DNA of 64,000 nucleotides from Streptomyces leeuwenhoekii (GCF_001013905.1 NZ_LN831790.1:372001-436000), one strand, 5' to 3'; positions 47,838 through 57,651 are shown, counted from the stretch's first letter. The notes: generated by a model not told the origin, from the sequence alone. A program made the numbers and translations.

Positions 47838-48956
47838 TCAGCCGTACATCGCCACATGGTGGAAAGCCGCCAGCGCGTCGTCGATGGGATGGGGCTGCGG
47901 CCTTCCCGAGGAGTCGAGCCTGTTCCACCTCTGCCGGTTCACCGCGACGGCCATCTGCCGCTTGCCGTCGGCACGCGTCATGGCCAGCGCACCAGCACCC
48001 CAGACCGTACCGCCGTGGCCCCAGAAGGTGCCCTGGCCGGGGGCCTTCATCGGGTGCAGGCCCAATCCGTAGTCGATCGTCCTTCCCTCTTGGTTGACGA
48101 CCGGGACGGTGCGTTGCATCTGCGCGAGCGACGACGGGCTGACGATCTCGCCGGCCAGCAGCATGCCGAAGAAGCGGTTGAGGTCCCTGACGGTCGATAT
48201 CAGCGAGCCCGCCGGCCCCACCCACGACATGTCGTAGACGCTGTAGTCGCGCGGCGGGTCGATCATGCCGAACCACGACTCGTAGATCTGCGAGTGCGGG
48301 CCGTCGATGTGCGGCGCGTCGGGGAGCTCGGTCTCCCGGAGCCCGGCGCGCTCGATGACGTTCCGGGTGATGTACCGCTCGGCCGACATGCCGGTCACCT
48401 TTCTCAGCAGTTCGCCGAGGAGCAGGTAGTTCGTGTTGGAGTACACCCCCGGAGTGCCGCCCGGAGCGCCGACGGCAGGGGCGCCGACCCCCATCGCGAT
48501 CAGTTCGACGGGGTCGAACCGTGTGAGCCGGTGGTCGTCCAGGCTCTCGGGCCCGGTGTCCGCGAGGGCCGGGAGCGCCTTGAGGGAGGGGTAGGCGTAC
48601 GGGAGGTACTCGGCCAGGCCGCTGGTGTGGTTCAGCAACATGCGGACCGTGATCGCGTCACCGCGTTCTCCGGGCACCAGCCTCGGAAGGTACCGGCGGA
48701 TCGGCGCGTCGAGACCGATCTGGCCGCTCTCGACCTGCTGCAGAACGGCGGCGGCGGTGAAGGGCTTGGTGATGCTGCCGACGCGGTGCCGCATCTCGGC
48801 GGTCACGGGGCGACCGGTGGCCACATCCGCGACCCCGGCGGCGGCGCGCCAGATCTGGCCGCCGTCACGCACCTCGGCGAACAGGCCCGGCACACCGGCG
48901 CGGTGGACGTTTTCGAGGGCGGTGGTCAGCTCCGCGGAATCCAGCGGGTTCCTCAC
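47838..48956 (-). CDS. Serine hydrolase, class-C beta-lactamase/esterase family
   Basis: 372 residues. The SxxK motif is in VGSITKPFT, the YxN motif in VYSNTNYLLLGE and the third motif is HGGTVWGAG. No signal peptide is seen, so it is probably cytoplasmic. Function may be esterase or D-aminopeptidase activity. GTG 48956 follows AAAGGA. It is divergent from the TetR gene at 49151, whose operator candidate lies between. Confidence 0.88.
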   Translation of the reverse strand: MRNPLDSAELTTALENVHRAGVPGLFAEVRDGGQIWRAAAGVADVATGRPVTAEMRHRVGSITKPFTAAAVLQQVESGQIGLDAPIRRYLPRLVPGERGDAITVRMLLNHTSGLAEYLPYAYPSLKALPALADTGPESLDDHRLTRFDPVELIAMGVGAPAVGAPGGTPGVYSNTNYLLLGELLRKVTGMSAERYITRNVIERAGLRETELPDAPHIDGPHSQIYESWFGMIDPPRDYSVYDMSWVGPAGSLISTVRDLNRFFGMLLAGEIVSPSSLAQMQRTVPVVNQEGRTIDYGLGLHPMKAPGQGTFWGHGGTVWGAGALAMTRADGKRQMAVAVNRQRWNRLDSSGRPQPHPIDDALAAFHHVAMYG

Positions 48957-49077
48957 GATATGCGTCCTTTCCCAGTCCCGGGGTGAACTCCACGCCGGTC
49001 GCCCGGCCCTGGCGGCAGGGCGTGAGAGGCACGCCGGCCCCGCCTGCCGCCGGGCCTTCGACAGGCTCGTGCCCTCA

Positions 49078-49112
49078 TTATGCACGCGGTGCGTGCAACA
49101 CCAAGTGCATAA
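49078..49112. promoter_or_regulatory. Nested palindromes between divergent TetR and hydrolase genes
   Basis: TGCACGC-GGT-GCGTGCA is a perfect 17-base dyad (49081-49097), and TTATGCAC (49078-49085) pairs with GTGCATAA (49105-49112). The site sits 39 bases before the TetR ATG and 122 before the hydrolase GTG, as expected for a TetR operator controlling both. Confidence 0.72.
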
Positions 49113-49150
49113 GATAAACTGGGATTTGGTGATCTGGTGAGAGGAGTGGG

Positions 49151-49816
49151 ATGGCGGGCCGAAGGCGTTGGTCGACCGACGAGATCCTGGACGCGGCGGC
49201 GGAGCTGCTGCGCACGAGCGACGCCGAGTCGTTCAGCGTGCGCAAGCTCGCCGCGGCGCTCGGGACCGACTCCTCCAGCCTCTACCGGCATTTCCGCAGC
49301 AAGACAGAACTGCTGCGGGCGGTCGCCGACCGGATCCTCCTTGCCGCCATGGACGGCTACCGCCCCGAGGGCGACTGGAAGCAGCGCATCACCGCCCTGG
49401 CCCTGCGGGTGAGAGAGACCTTCGGGCGGCAGCCCCAGCTCGCCGCGGTCTGGGGACGCTATGCGTCGGGCGGCACCGGTTCCCGGCTGGTCATGGAAGA
49501 GGTGCTGCAGGCCCTGCGCGCGTCGGGCCTGCCCGACGAGGAGGTCCCGGCGCGCTACCACCGGCTCGCGGTCCTCATCGCCGCGTTGATCGCCTCCGAA
49601 GCCGGGGTCAGCACCATGTCCCCCACGGAGTACGAACAGGGCATGGAGCTCTTCCGCGTCGCGGTGCTCGGCGCCGACCCCGAACGGTTCCCCGCGCTGG
49701 CCCACTACGCCCGGGCGGTCCGCCCCCTCGGGGCGGACCGCCGCGCCGCGTTCGAGGAGATCCTCGCCGCCCAACTCGCCGACATCGAGGCCGCGATCCG
49801 TCGCAGCCAGACTTGA
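49151..49816 (+). CDS. TetR-family regulator of the divergent serine hydrolase
   Basis: 221 residues. The TetR HTH (about 8-52) contains FSVRKLAAALGTDSSSLYRHF. The C-terminal half is all-helical and matches the TetR_C-type ligand domain (QPQLAAVWGRYASGG). ATG 49151 with GAGAGGAGTGGG upstream. The palindromes between it and the divergent hydrolase suggest autorepression and control of that gene. Ligand unknown. Confidence 0.9.
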   Translation: MAGRRRWSTDEILDAAAELLRTSDAESFSVRKLAAALGTDSSSLYRHFRSKTELLRAVADRILLAAMDGYRPEGDWKQRITALALRVRETFGRQPQLAAVWGRYASGGTGSRLVMEEVLQALRASGLPDEEVPARYHRLAVLIAALIASEAGVSTMSPTEYEQGMELFRVAVLGADPERFPALAHYARAVRPLGADRRAAFEEILAAQLADIEAAIRRSQT

Positions 49817-50353
49817 CGCCGCTGTCGGGGCGTCCCGACAGCACCAGCGGGTCGCTGGACAGCATTGGCCGATGGGCCGTGCACGCCCATGACCGGATGG
49901 GCCGATGAGCCGCTTGGTTCCGATGCAGGATGCCGAGCAGGACGGAGCTAGGTCACGGCGGCCAGAAGTTGCGTCGGTGAATGTGCTGTTCCGGGCTGCG
50001 GCCGGGGCAACGGAGTGGTCGAGATGGCCGTCGGCCGTCGCCGAGGTGATCAGCGTGGATCCAGCAGGGCAGCGATGCGGGATGCGCATGACGGCTAGGC
50101 ATACGCCGTCCATCGCCGGGGGGCGCGTGACGGCGAGTTCAGAGTCCATGCCCGTTGCGAGAGCTTGGGCCGTGAACACCTACGCTGCCGGCCGGAGCAG
50201 TTCCTGAGCGGTGGGCCGGGGTCTACCGCGTATGGTCGCGCGCGAGGTGACTGTCGATCGCACGCAAGGCGACTGTTGATGTTGTGGGCTGAAGCCGCTT
50301 CACTCGATGTCGGCGTGCGCATTCGCACTCCGTACCGAGCGAAGGAGTGGACC
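49817..50353. other. Gap without recognised gene
   Basis: Frames in this 537-base stretch show no family motif. The last 100 bases are less GC-rich and probably hold the promoter of the serine hydrolase at 50354. Confidence 0.45.
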
Positions 50354-51433
50354 ATGGATCGACGGAGGCTGCTGGGTACGGCGGTGGCCGCGGCCGGCGT
50401 GGCACTGATACCGGGCAGGGCCATGGCGGCCGGGGACGGTCTGGCCGCACAGGTGCGGCCCTACCTCGACCGTGCCCTGGCCGCCGGCGCCCCGAGCGCG
50501 GTGTTCGGTGTCATCCGCGGTGGGCGTCGGTATGTGGCCGGTGCCAGCCAGGAAGGCCCCGCCCCCGACGGCAAAACCGTGTTCCAGCTCGGCTCGATCG
50601 GCAAGACGCTCACCGCCACCGCGCTGGCGCGCGCGGTGGGTGCGGGTAGGGTGCGCCTGTCCACGCCGCTCAGCCTGCCCCCCGGGTTCGCCGTCCCACG
50701 CGGGGAGACCCGGCGGATCACCCTGCGCGACCTGGCGACCCACTCGTCCGGCCTGCCCAGGCTGCCCGTCAACCTGTTGGCCGAGGCGGACCCGTACAAC
50801 CCGTACGCGCACTACACGCTGGAGGACCTGGCCGCCGGCCTGTCCCAGACCTCGCTGGGTAACGAGCCAGGCACCGCGTACACGTACTCCAACCTGGGCT
50901 TCGGGCTGCTCGGCCAGGCACTGGCCTTCGACGGTGTGGACGCGATGCTGCAGCGCCGGGTCGCAGCACCGCTGGGTCTGTCGGACACAACCACGACCCT
51001 GCGACCGGACATGGCTTCCCGCAAGGCCACCGGCCATATGGCCGGGGAGGCGGTTCCCGACTGGCGTGACCGCGTCCTCAGCGGTGCGGGCACCTCGATG
51101 TACAGCACCGTCGACGACATGCTCCGGTACCTGGATGCCCAGTTGCGCCCGGAGCGCTCGCCGCTGCGGGACGCGATCGAGCTGACGCAGCGCCACCACT
51201 TCACCGACCCCTCCACAGGTCTGCGGCTGGGGCTCGGCTGGCACTTCGGCGCACTGTCCGACGGCCGGACGATGACCTGGCACAACGGCGGCACCTACGG
51301 CTTCAGCACCTGTGCGGCCTTCGAGCGGAAGAGCAGGACGGCGGTGGTGATGATGGTGAACGCGTACAGCGATGCCTCCCGTGCGTTCGACGCACTGGTC
51401 TTTGCTCTGCTCGACGAACTCGTCGGCTCGTGA
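50354..51433 (+). CDS. Exported serine hydrolase, beta-lactamase family
   Basis: 359 residues. The N-terminus DRRRLLGTAVAAAGVALIPG looks like a twin-arginine signal with an A-M-A-A cleavage site near residue 24. SxxK is in GSIGKT, YxN in YSNLGFG, and the third motif is HNGGTYGF. This is the DD-peptidase/esterase-like group of class C beta-lactamase relatives. ATG 50354 has GAAGGAG at good spacing. Substrate unknown. Confidence 0.9.
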   Translation: MDRRRLLGTAVAAAGVALIPGRAMAAGDGLAAQVRPYLDRALAAGAPSAVFGVIRGGRRYVAGASQEGPAPDGKTVFQLGSIGKTLTATALARAVGAGRVRLSTPLSLPPGFAVPRGETRRITLRDLATHSSGLPRLPVNLLAEADPYNPYAHYTLEDLAAGLSQTSLGNEPGTAYTYSNLGFGLLGQALAFDGVDAMLQRRVAAPLGLSDTTTTLRPDMASRKATGHMAGEAVPDWRDRVLSGAGTSMYSTVDDMLRYLDAQLRPERSPLRDAIELTQRHHFTDPSTGLRLGLGWHFGALSDGRTMTWHNGGTYGFSTCAAFERKSRTAVVMMVNAYSDASRAFDALVFALLDELVGS

Positions 51434-52014
51434 ACCCGCCCGACGGAACACCGGGTCCTGGCACGGACGTCACCCCGTGGATCCCAGGGCCCACACCGGT
51501 GGGTCCCGCCGAGGACGCCGACCCGGGGCTGCCTGACGATCGTCAGGTCGGGGTCGCGGTCCTTGCAGCCGTCCATCGCCGCCAGGGAGTCGACCGGCGC
51601 CACGTCCGCGTGCACACCGGGGCCGGCCATCGTGGCGAGGCAGGCGAGCAACGCACCGGCCGTGCACCCGAAGCGCGAACTCGGCACGGCGCCGGACGGC
51701 CGCAGCCGCAGCCGCAGCCCGGTCTCCCCGCAACCACGTGTCGCACGCGCGCTGCCGGCACGGCATCCCTGAAGCGCCTCGGATCACCCGACCCGCACCT
51801 CTCCCGACGAGCCGGCGACGGCGTCGCCGGGGAAGCCGTCGGGCAGGCGCGTGCCGCCGTCGGGCGATCCGGGGCTTGAGGTCACCGTGCGCGCCGGGGG
51901 CCGGGTCGCCGGAATCCTGCGGGCGGTGCGTCCCGTCCGCGCCCGCCAGCAAGCAGCAGATGCCGAACGCGATGGGCGGCGACCAAGCGCCGCGCGTTTC
52001 GAAAGCTCTTACAT
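51434..52014. other. Gap without a convincing gene
   Basis: A minus-strand frame from 51687 begins like a signal peptide (RFGCTAGALLACLATMAGPG) but lacks a ribosome site and runs into the hydrolase gene antisense. It may be the ruin of a small secreted-protein gene. Confidence 0.4.
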
Positions 52015-52626
52015 ATGGTCGACAATCAGCGCATGGATGTCCCTGAGCTGCTCGAATCAGCCTCCCTGCTGGTCCCGGAAGAGACAGCCGCCGGGAACGA
52101 CGTCACGGTGCAGGACATCTGGGACTACCTCGCCCACGACGAGTGGGAGATCGCCCTGGACCTGCTGGAGGAGTTCGCGGACGGGCGCTCGCTCCCTCTG
52201 GCGTTCTGGGAGAAGCTCGCCGAAGCGGCTGAGCAGCTCCACCTGGAGCGGAGCGCGGCCTGGTGCCATTGGCGGTGCTCCGAGATCCGCAACGGGGTAA
52301 TCCGAGCAGAACTGACGCTCCGCCCTGCCGGCGAGGGCCGACGCACGACACCAATTCCCGGCGCCGGTGTTCTGCGACCCATGTGGGACATCGGACACCT
52401 CTCGCCCACCGGTGAACGTGCGGTCAGCATCGCCGCGCTCTGGGTCGAGAACATGCCCGTTCTGGCGCCCGGCGGACAAGCCACGGTTCGCCTCGTGCCC
52501 CTCACCCCCTCCCACTGGACGCACGTCCAGCCAGGCCAGCAGATCACCATGCACGAGGACCGTAACGTGGCCGGGATCGCAGTCATTCTGCAGGTTCATC
52601 GCCCTGCAGCCACGCCCAGAAGGTGA
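52015..52626 (+). CDS. Hypothetical protein with EF-Tu-like C-terminal segment
   Basis: 203 residues. The first half is helical and acidic (VQDIWDYLAHDEWEIALDLLEEF). The second half ends GGQATVRLVPLTPSHWTHVQ then ITMHEDRNVAGIAVILQV, reminiscent of the beta-barrel end of elongation factor Tu-like proteins. An immunity-type protein or small accessory factor is possible. The start may be ATG 52015 or ATG 52033; neither has a strong ribosome site. Confidence 0.7.
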   Translation: MVDNQRMDVPELLESASLLVPEETAAGNDVTVQDIWDYLAHDEWEIALDLLEEFADGRSLPLAFWEKLAEAAEQLHLERSAAWCHWRCSEIRNGVIRAELTLRPAGEGRRTTPIPGAGVLRPMWDIGHLSPTGERAVSIAALWVENMPVLAPGGQATVRLVPLTPSHWTHVQPGQQITMHEDRNVAGIAVILQVHRPAATPRR

Positions 52627-52690
52627 CGTGGCGGTGCGCGATCGACTCCGTCAGCGTCCGGGCATGACGCGGTCTTGGAGTACCCGGTGG

Positions 52691-53613
52691 TGGTCGCCGC
52701 CCGGCCCACCCCCTTCCCTCCCCTCCGGGGTGGGCGAGCCGCTGTCGGAGACCGAGCTGTCCGGCCAGGATGCCGGCGTGCGCCTATACACGGTGGGCGG
52801 AGTGGATGCCGCGCACCTGGCCCTGCACGACGTCGACCTGAGCGAGTGCCGGTTCGCCGGCGCGGTTCACCTCGATCAGCTGAAGATGGACGGCTGGTGC
52901 ACCTTCGACCCCACCCCCACCGGCTGGAGCCGCCGCCTCCCCTGGCGGTGGGCCAGGCGCACCACGCTGGTCGAAGAGCACCACTGGCGGGTCGCACCGC
53001 CCGCCACCCCGCCCGCGCCCGCGGCTGGCCACCCCCGCCGCCCGACGCTCCCGAGTTGCGGCCGGCGGCGGTGGCCGCGCTGTACCGGCAGCCGCGCAAG
53101 TCGCTGGAGGACGGCAGGAACGAGCCGGGGGCGGCCCACTTCTACTTCGGCGAGTGCGAGATGCGCCGCCGCGACACCGACGGCACCCCGTGGCCCGAGC
53201 GCGCCCTGCTGGCCGTCTACTGGGCTCTGTCCGGGTATGGGTTGCGCGCCTCTCGCGCTCTGGTCTGGCTGTGGGCGGCGATGACCGTCACGCTCGCGGT
53301 GATGGTGCTGTGGGGGCTGCCCGCGGAGGACCCGGAGCCGACCGTCACCGGCCGTCAGGTCGCCGTCGGGCAGGAGGTCGCCTGGGCCATCGACACCCCG
53401 GACCCGGTCAACCCCACCGGCCCGCTGGCCGAGCGCGTCACCACCGACCGGTTCGAGGGAATCCTGCGTGTGGTGACCAACTCGGTGGTGTTCCGCTCCT
53501 CCGGTCAGGACCTCACCACCGTCGGCACCTACACCGAGATGGCCTCCCGGCTGGCCGAGCCCGTCCTCATGGGCCTGGCTGTCCTGGCCATCCGCAGCCG
53601 CGTCAAACGCTGA
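52691..53613 (+). pseudogene. Frameshifted pentapeptide-type membrane protein gene
   Basis: Two adjacent frames carry one protein. The first frame (about 52730-53030) reads GVDAAHLALHDVDLSECRF, a pentapeptide-like segment, then WTFDP-like residues. The second frame (about 53050-53613) continues ALYRQPRKSLEDGRNEPGA and FGECEMRRRD, then a membrane segment (LVWLWAAMTVTLAVMVLWGL). The jump lies around 53030-53055. No start codon with ribosome site is visible at the 5' end, so the gene is probably truncated as well. Intact homologues of this layout occur in Streptomyces. Confidence 0.7.
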
Positions 53614-54195
53614 CCCAGGGCACCCGCGGCCAGGGGCCAGGGCCAGGCAGAACACCGCAGTAACCAGACACTGGAGTCCGCCCGCTACCTCACGCGGGCC
53701 GGGCAGGTGCGGGTGCCGCAGGTGCTGCCCGCCGTCGTGGATGCGCAGGGTGAACGTCTCCGGGCCCGGACGACCGGCCTTGTCCTACGCCGATAGCACC
53801 AGTCCCCCGGTTCAACGCGCTGGTCACCGACGGATCGCGCACCCACTGTTTGACCTCGGGAGCTACCGACCTCCAGGTAGTCAGCCGCACGCTCAGCCTC
53901 CTAGGGCGCGTATCGGGTCGTGATCAGCGGAGCCGTGACGGCCCGCTATGACGCAACAGCGGCTCGATCCGCGACCGGGCACGGCCAAGAAACGATGTTG
54001 CCCCGGCCTGTGATGGTCACTAGGCTCGGTCGGGTGACTGCCGGGTCGGCCATGGGCCACGCACGAGTGAGGTTCCCGGCCTCGGCGTGAGCACGAGGCG
54101 GGCAAGAGGCCCGCCCCCTTCTCCGTGTCTTAGCTCCCGGCGCCCGCATGCGGCGCCCCATTCCAGCGGATCCCAAGACCGGAGACACACCACTG
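53614..54195. other. Gap with a solo IS end
   Basis: No gene is recognised. A terminal repeat of the IS5-type element described below lies at 53901-53926. Confidence 0.45.
53901..53926 (+). repeat. Solo terminal inverted repeat of the IS5-family element
   Basis: CTAGGGCGCGTATCGGGTCG and the next six bases match the IR at 59853-59879 with about three differences. No transposase sequence follows, so it is a scar or an isolated IS end. Confidence 0.7.
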
Positions 54196-54624
54196 ATGTC
54201 CTACGACCAGCAGTACCCGCATGACTCCGAGCTGTCGGCGGCTGGCGTACAGCTGAACCACACTGCCATCTACGCAAGCGACCGGCACCTGTCTGCCGAG
54301 TTCCTCGCCGCGGTCCTGGGCTTGAAGGTCGGCGCCCCGTTTGGGCCGTTCCTGCCCGTCGACCTTGGCAACGGCGTGACGCTCGACTACTACGAGAAGA
54401 GGGACGAGCCGATCCAGTCGCAGCACTACGCCTTCCTCGTCCCTGACGAGCTGTTCGACGCCGTCATCACCCGTCTGGAGGTGGTCGGGGTCACCTACTA
54501 CGCCGACCCCAGCCACACCCAACCCGGCCGGATCAACCGTCTATTCGGTGGTCGCGGCGCCTACTTCGACGACCCGGACGGTCACAACATGGAGGTCATG
54601 ACTCGGCCTTACGTCCGCCCTTAG
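54196..54624 (+). CDS. VOC-superfamily (glyoxalase/dioxygenase-like) protein
   Basis: 142 residues with one paired beta-alpha-beta-beta-beta unit on each side: LNHTAIYASDRHLSAEFLAAVLGL and HYAFLVPDELFDAVITRLE (each quoted in part), ending AYFDDPDGHNMEVMT. Metal ligands would be the His of LNHTA, a His in SQHYAF and the Glu of NMEVM. The reaction is unknown; bleomycin-resistance-like or lyase roles are typical. ATG 54196 preferred; an ATG at 54148 would extend it by 16 residues. Confidence 0.82.
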   Translation: MSYDQQYPHDSELSAAGVQLNHTAIYASDRHLSAEFLAAVLGLKVGAPFGPFLPVDLGNGVTLDYYEKRDEPIQSQHYAFLVPDELFDAVITRLEVVGVTYYADPSHTQPGRINRLFGGRGAYFDDPDGHNMEVMTRPYVRP

Positions 54625-54996
54625 GGCGCGACAGGGCTGTGAGGCGTGTCCCGCAGATCACAACTCGATACGCGCCCCAGTCCTGGGACCGCATAGGTTC
54701 ACCGGGTGGGTCCCCGATCTGGTTGACGCAGCGGCCCACCGCGATGATCTCCTGCTGGTCGTCCTGCCGGGTCTTCATGGGATCGGATAGGCCGAGCAAC
54801 GTGGAGGCTCGAGCCCGCGCACGACCGACAGGTTCGACGGTCCGGTTACGCCGGGTCACCTCGTGCCGCGCGGGGACCTGCCGTCCGCGGCGTTCGCGGT
54901 TGCCGCGGCTCGAGTGGTGGGTCGCCGACGGCGGTGGCTCGGCGCCCGCGACGCTGTTCGCGCCGCGGGCCGGGGCCTTCGGGCATGAAGGCGCAC
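54625..54996. other. Gap, nothing recognised
   Basis: About 370 bases between the convergent VOC and RTX-type genes. No strong hairpin was found. Confidence 0.4.
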
Positions 54997-55767
54997 TTAC
55001 GGGAGGACGATGTTGCGGCCGGGTCCCCCTTCGAGGGCGTCCTTTCCGGTGCCACCGCAGACGAGGTCGTCGCCGCCTTCGCCGTCCAGTGTGTCGTTGC
55101 CGGGGCCGCCGAGGACGATGTCGCGGCCGTCCCCGCCCATGGCGTGGTCGTCGCCGGGGCCCGCGTGCACGGTGTCGTCACCGCCGTAGCCCTCGATCAT
55201 GTCGTCGCCCCGGCCGCCCCACATCTGCTGGTTGCTGCTGTCACCCATCAGGTGGTCCATGCCGTCACCACCGTGCAGGGCGGCGGGTCCCATGACCATG
55301 TCGTTCCCCGCGCCGCCCAGCACCGTGCGCGCGGTGTGGGCGTGCAGTTCGTCGTCTCCGGGGCCGCCGCTGACGGTGCCGATCCCGGGGGTGAAAGCGG
55401 CGATCGTGTCGTTGCCGTCGCCGAGGAAGACGTCGATCCTGTCGGGCCGGGGGCTGTCGGCGGGCAGCTCACAGACGACGGAGGTGGTGTCCTCGGCTCT
55501 GGAGTACGCACAGTGGTCGCCCGGATCGAGCGGGACCACGTCCCTGAAGCCGATCCGCCGGATCCCGTCGCTGGTGTACATGGAGAATATGTTGAGGTCG
55601 TTGGTCTGCCCTGCAGCGGCGGTGAAGACGATCGACTGAGTTGCCCAGTCGGCTCCGACGCGGGCCTTCGCCTCGGTGGCGGTGGCGGCGGCTGCCGGGC
55701 CGACGGCGAGGCCGACGGTGAACAGGGTCACGGCGACCGCGCTGACGGCGGCTCGGTTTCGGTTCAT
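54997..55767 (-). CDS. Secreted RTX-repeat calcium-binding protein
   Basis: 256 residues. Signal peptide RNRAAVSAVAVTLFTVGLAV with AAAA cleavage zone near residue 30. From residue about 130 on there are nonapeptide repeats of the GGxGxDxx type (GGPGDDELH, GGAGNDMVMG, GGRGDDMIEG, GGDGRDIVLG, GGPGNDTLDG). These fold into a calcium-bound parallel beta-roll. No enzymatic domain precedes the repeats. Start ATG 55767. Confidence 0.88.
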   Translation of the reverse strand: MNRNRAAVSAVAVTLFTVGLAVGPAAAATATEAKARVGADWATQSIVFTAAAGQTNDLNIFSMYTSDGIRRIGFRDVVPLDPGDHCAYSRAEDTTSVVCELPADSPRPDRIDVFLGDGNDTIAAFTPGIGTVSGGPGDDELHAHTARTVLGGAGNDMVMGPAALHGGDGMDHLMGDSSNQQMWGGRGDDMIEGYGGDDTVHAGPGDDHAMGGDGRDIVLGGPGNDTLDGEGGDDLVCGGTGKDALEGGPGRNIVLP

Positions 55768-56927
55768 GAGACCTCATCTCGGTGGAGTGACGGTGGACCG
55801 ACCTGCTTGGCGTGGTGCTGCCGGGGACCGGACGGACCCGGTCGTGAAGGCAGGTCCCGCTGCCGGCCCAGATCTGCAAGACCGCGAATTGACGCGGCGC
55901 CATGGTAAGCCGATGTCCCTCCGGATGTGATGGTTGAGTTTCTTCGGTCAGGCATGTTCCCGGTGTCGTCGCGGCAGGGTTCGCTGGCTCGATTCAGGCC
56001 CAGCGGCGCGGCGTTGGCCGACGCGTCGGTGGCTGGCATTGCCGGAGGAACGGAAGACGGCTGCGCGGGTGCGGCAGAGCTTCGCAGGCAGGTGGAAACA
56101 GCGCGGTCGGACTCGCGAGGCGGTAGCGGTGTTGGAGCGTCAGGTGATCGACCGGGAGGAGCTCGTCGAAGCCCTGGCCGCTCCGGACACGACGGAAGTG
56201 CCCGCTCCGGACGGGGCGGGAGCGTCCGCCGCAGTGCGCGGGGCGGTATCGGCGGTGGTCCAGGAGGCCCTTGGCGGCAACTCGCACCGGCCAAGCCGCA
56301 GCCCATGCCGCCCGCTCACCGCGGGCAGCCCTGTCCGGAACAGCCGGGTCAGCGCACGTGGACCGGACCCGGGTGTGATCAGCCAGGCCTCTTCTCCATG
56401 ACCTGGCTTACGGTCCACCGGGAAGTGTTCCGGCGTCTGGTCCGCGGGCGTCTTGGGGCCGCGGCGGCGGCCCAGGTGAGTGGGAGCGGCCGAGGCTGGT
56501 CCGCGTTGCCGACGGCATCCCTCGCTACGGCATCCATGCTCCAGTGCCGTCGGTTCGGACGCGAGGAGTACGCACGTTCCCGCTGTATGGCGCATCGGCC
56601 GCGTTCCCCGCCCGATGCGCCATACAGTCACAGCTCCTACCAGGCAACTTGCTCGGCAAGGCCGACTCGGGTGTACGCGAGCGCACCGTCGGAACCCGAA
56701 ATCTCGCGTCTTGTGGAACTGGACAGCCCTCACGCCAGAACCAGGTCCGGTTGCCGTGCCGCGAACGCCCCTCACTGGCATCGTCAGGCACTCCAGTCCA
56801 GGCCGCATCCTCGCATTCGGGTCCGGATACGGTTCTGACTCCCGACTCACGGCGGTCCCTGCTCGCCGCCCACTGCAGTGATCAACTTTGTTTGTTTCAT
56901 TGACATTTCACTCAGCAGACGTACCGT
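55768..56927. other. 1.2-kb gap without recognised gene
   Basis: Coding-like frames here have no motif. It contains a 16-bp hairpin at 56583-56627 and ends with the CebR box and promoter of the LPMO gene. A helical frame near 56080-56180 (VLERQVIDREELVEALAAP) could be a remnant but cannot be named. Confidence 0.45.
56583..56627. repeat. Perfect 16-bp inverted repeat with 13-base loop
   Basis: CTGTATGGCGCATCGG (56583-56598) and CCGATGCGCCATACAG (56612-56627) are exact complements. It is not next to a gene end; nearest gene start is 350 bases away. Confidence 0.85.
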
Positions 56928-56941
56928 TGGGAGCGCTCCCA
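56928..56941. promoter_or_regulatory. CebR operator upstream of the LPMO gene
   Basis: TGGGAGCGCTCCCA is a perfect 14-base palindrome and identical to the consensus box of CebR, the cellobiose-responsive LacI-type repressor of cellulolysis in Streptomyces. It lies 36 bases before the ATG. Confidence 0.93.
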
Positions 56942-56976
56942 TTAACAGCCTTGCAACTGGAAGGAGTTCCCCCCAC

Positions 56977-57651
56977 ATGCCCAAGCAGAGTTCATTAAGC
57001 GGGCGTTCGCGGTCGTCCCTCCGCCGGCCTCTCCAGGCGCTCGTCATGCTGTTCGCCGTGGTTGCCGGCGCACTGACCTGGTCGGCCCCCGCCCAGGCTC
57101 ACGGCACCATCGTCAGCCCCGCCTCCCGCGCGTACCAGTGTTGGAAGACGTGGGGCAGCAACCACACGAACCCGGCCATGCAGACCGAAGACCCCATGTG
57201 TTGGCAGGCCTTCCAGGCCAACCCCGACACCATGTGGAACTGGATGAGCGCGCTCCGCGACGGCCTCGGTGGCCAGTTCCAGGCCCGGACCCCCGACGGG
57301 ACGCTCTGCAGCAACAACCTCTCGAGGAACGCCAGCCTGAACAAGCCCGGGGCGTGGAAGACGACCAACGTCAGCAACAACTTCACGGTCCAGCTGTACG
57401 ACCAGGCGTCCCACGGTGCCGACTACTTCAAGGTCTACGTGAGCAAGCAGGGCTTCAACCCCAAGACCCAGACCCTGGGCTGGAGCAACCTCGACTTCAT
57501 CACGCAGACCGGTCGCTTCGCCCCGGCGCAGAACATCTCGTTCCCCGTCCAGACCTCCGGCTACACCGGACACCACATCCTGTTCGTGATCTGGCAGGCC
57601 TCGCACCTCGACCAGGCCTACATGTGGTGCAGCGACGTGAACTTCGGCTGA
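56977..57651 (+). CDS. Secreted AA10 lytic polysaccharide monooxygenase
   Basis: 224 residues. The signal peptide ends at AQA, so the mature enzyme begins HGTIVSPASRAY with His42 as the copper-bound N-terminal histidine of the His-brace; the second His is in GYTGHH. The catalytic domain is complete (ends WCSDVNFG) and there is no carbohydrate-binding module. It cleaves cellulose or chitin oxidatively outside the cell. The CebR box upstream points to cellulose. ATG 56977 follows GGAAGGAG. An earlier open frame to 56878 is not used. Confidence 0.95.
   Translation: MPKQSSLSGRSRSSLRRPLQALVMLFAVVAGALTWSAPAQAHGTIVSPASRAYQCWKTWGSNHTNPAMQTEDPMCWQAFQANPDTMWNWMSALRDGLGGQFQARTPDGTLCSNNLSRNASLNKPGAWKTTNVSNNFTVQLYDQASHGADYFKVYVSKQGFNPKTQTLGWSNLDFITQTGRFAPAQNISFPVQTSGYTGHHILFVIWQASHLDQAYMWCSDVNFG

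Noticed and set aside
51295..51687. Minus frame with a signal-peptide-like start
   Set aside because: No ribosome site, and the second half is antisense to the hydrolase gene; possibly a ruined gene.
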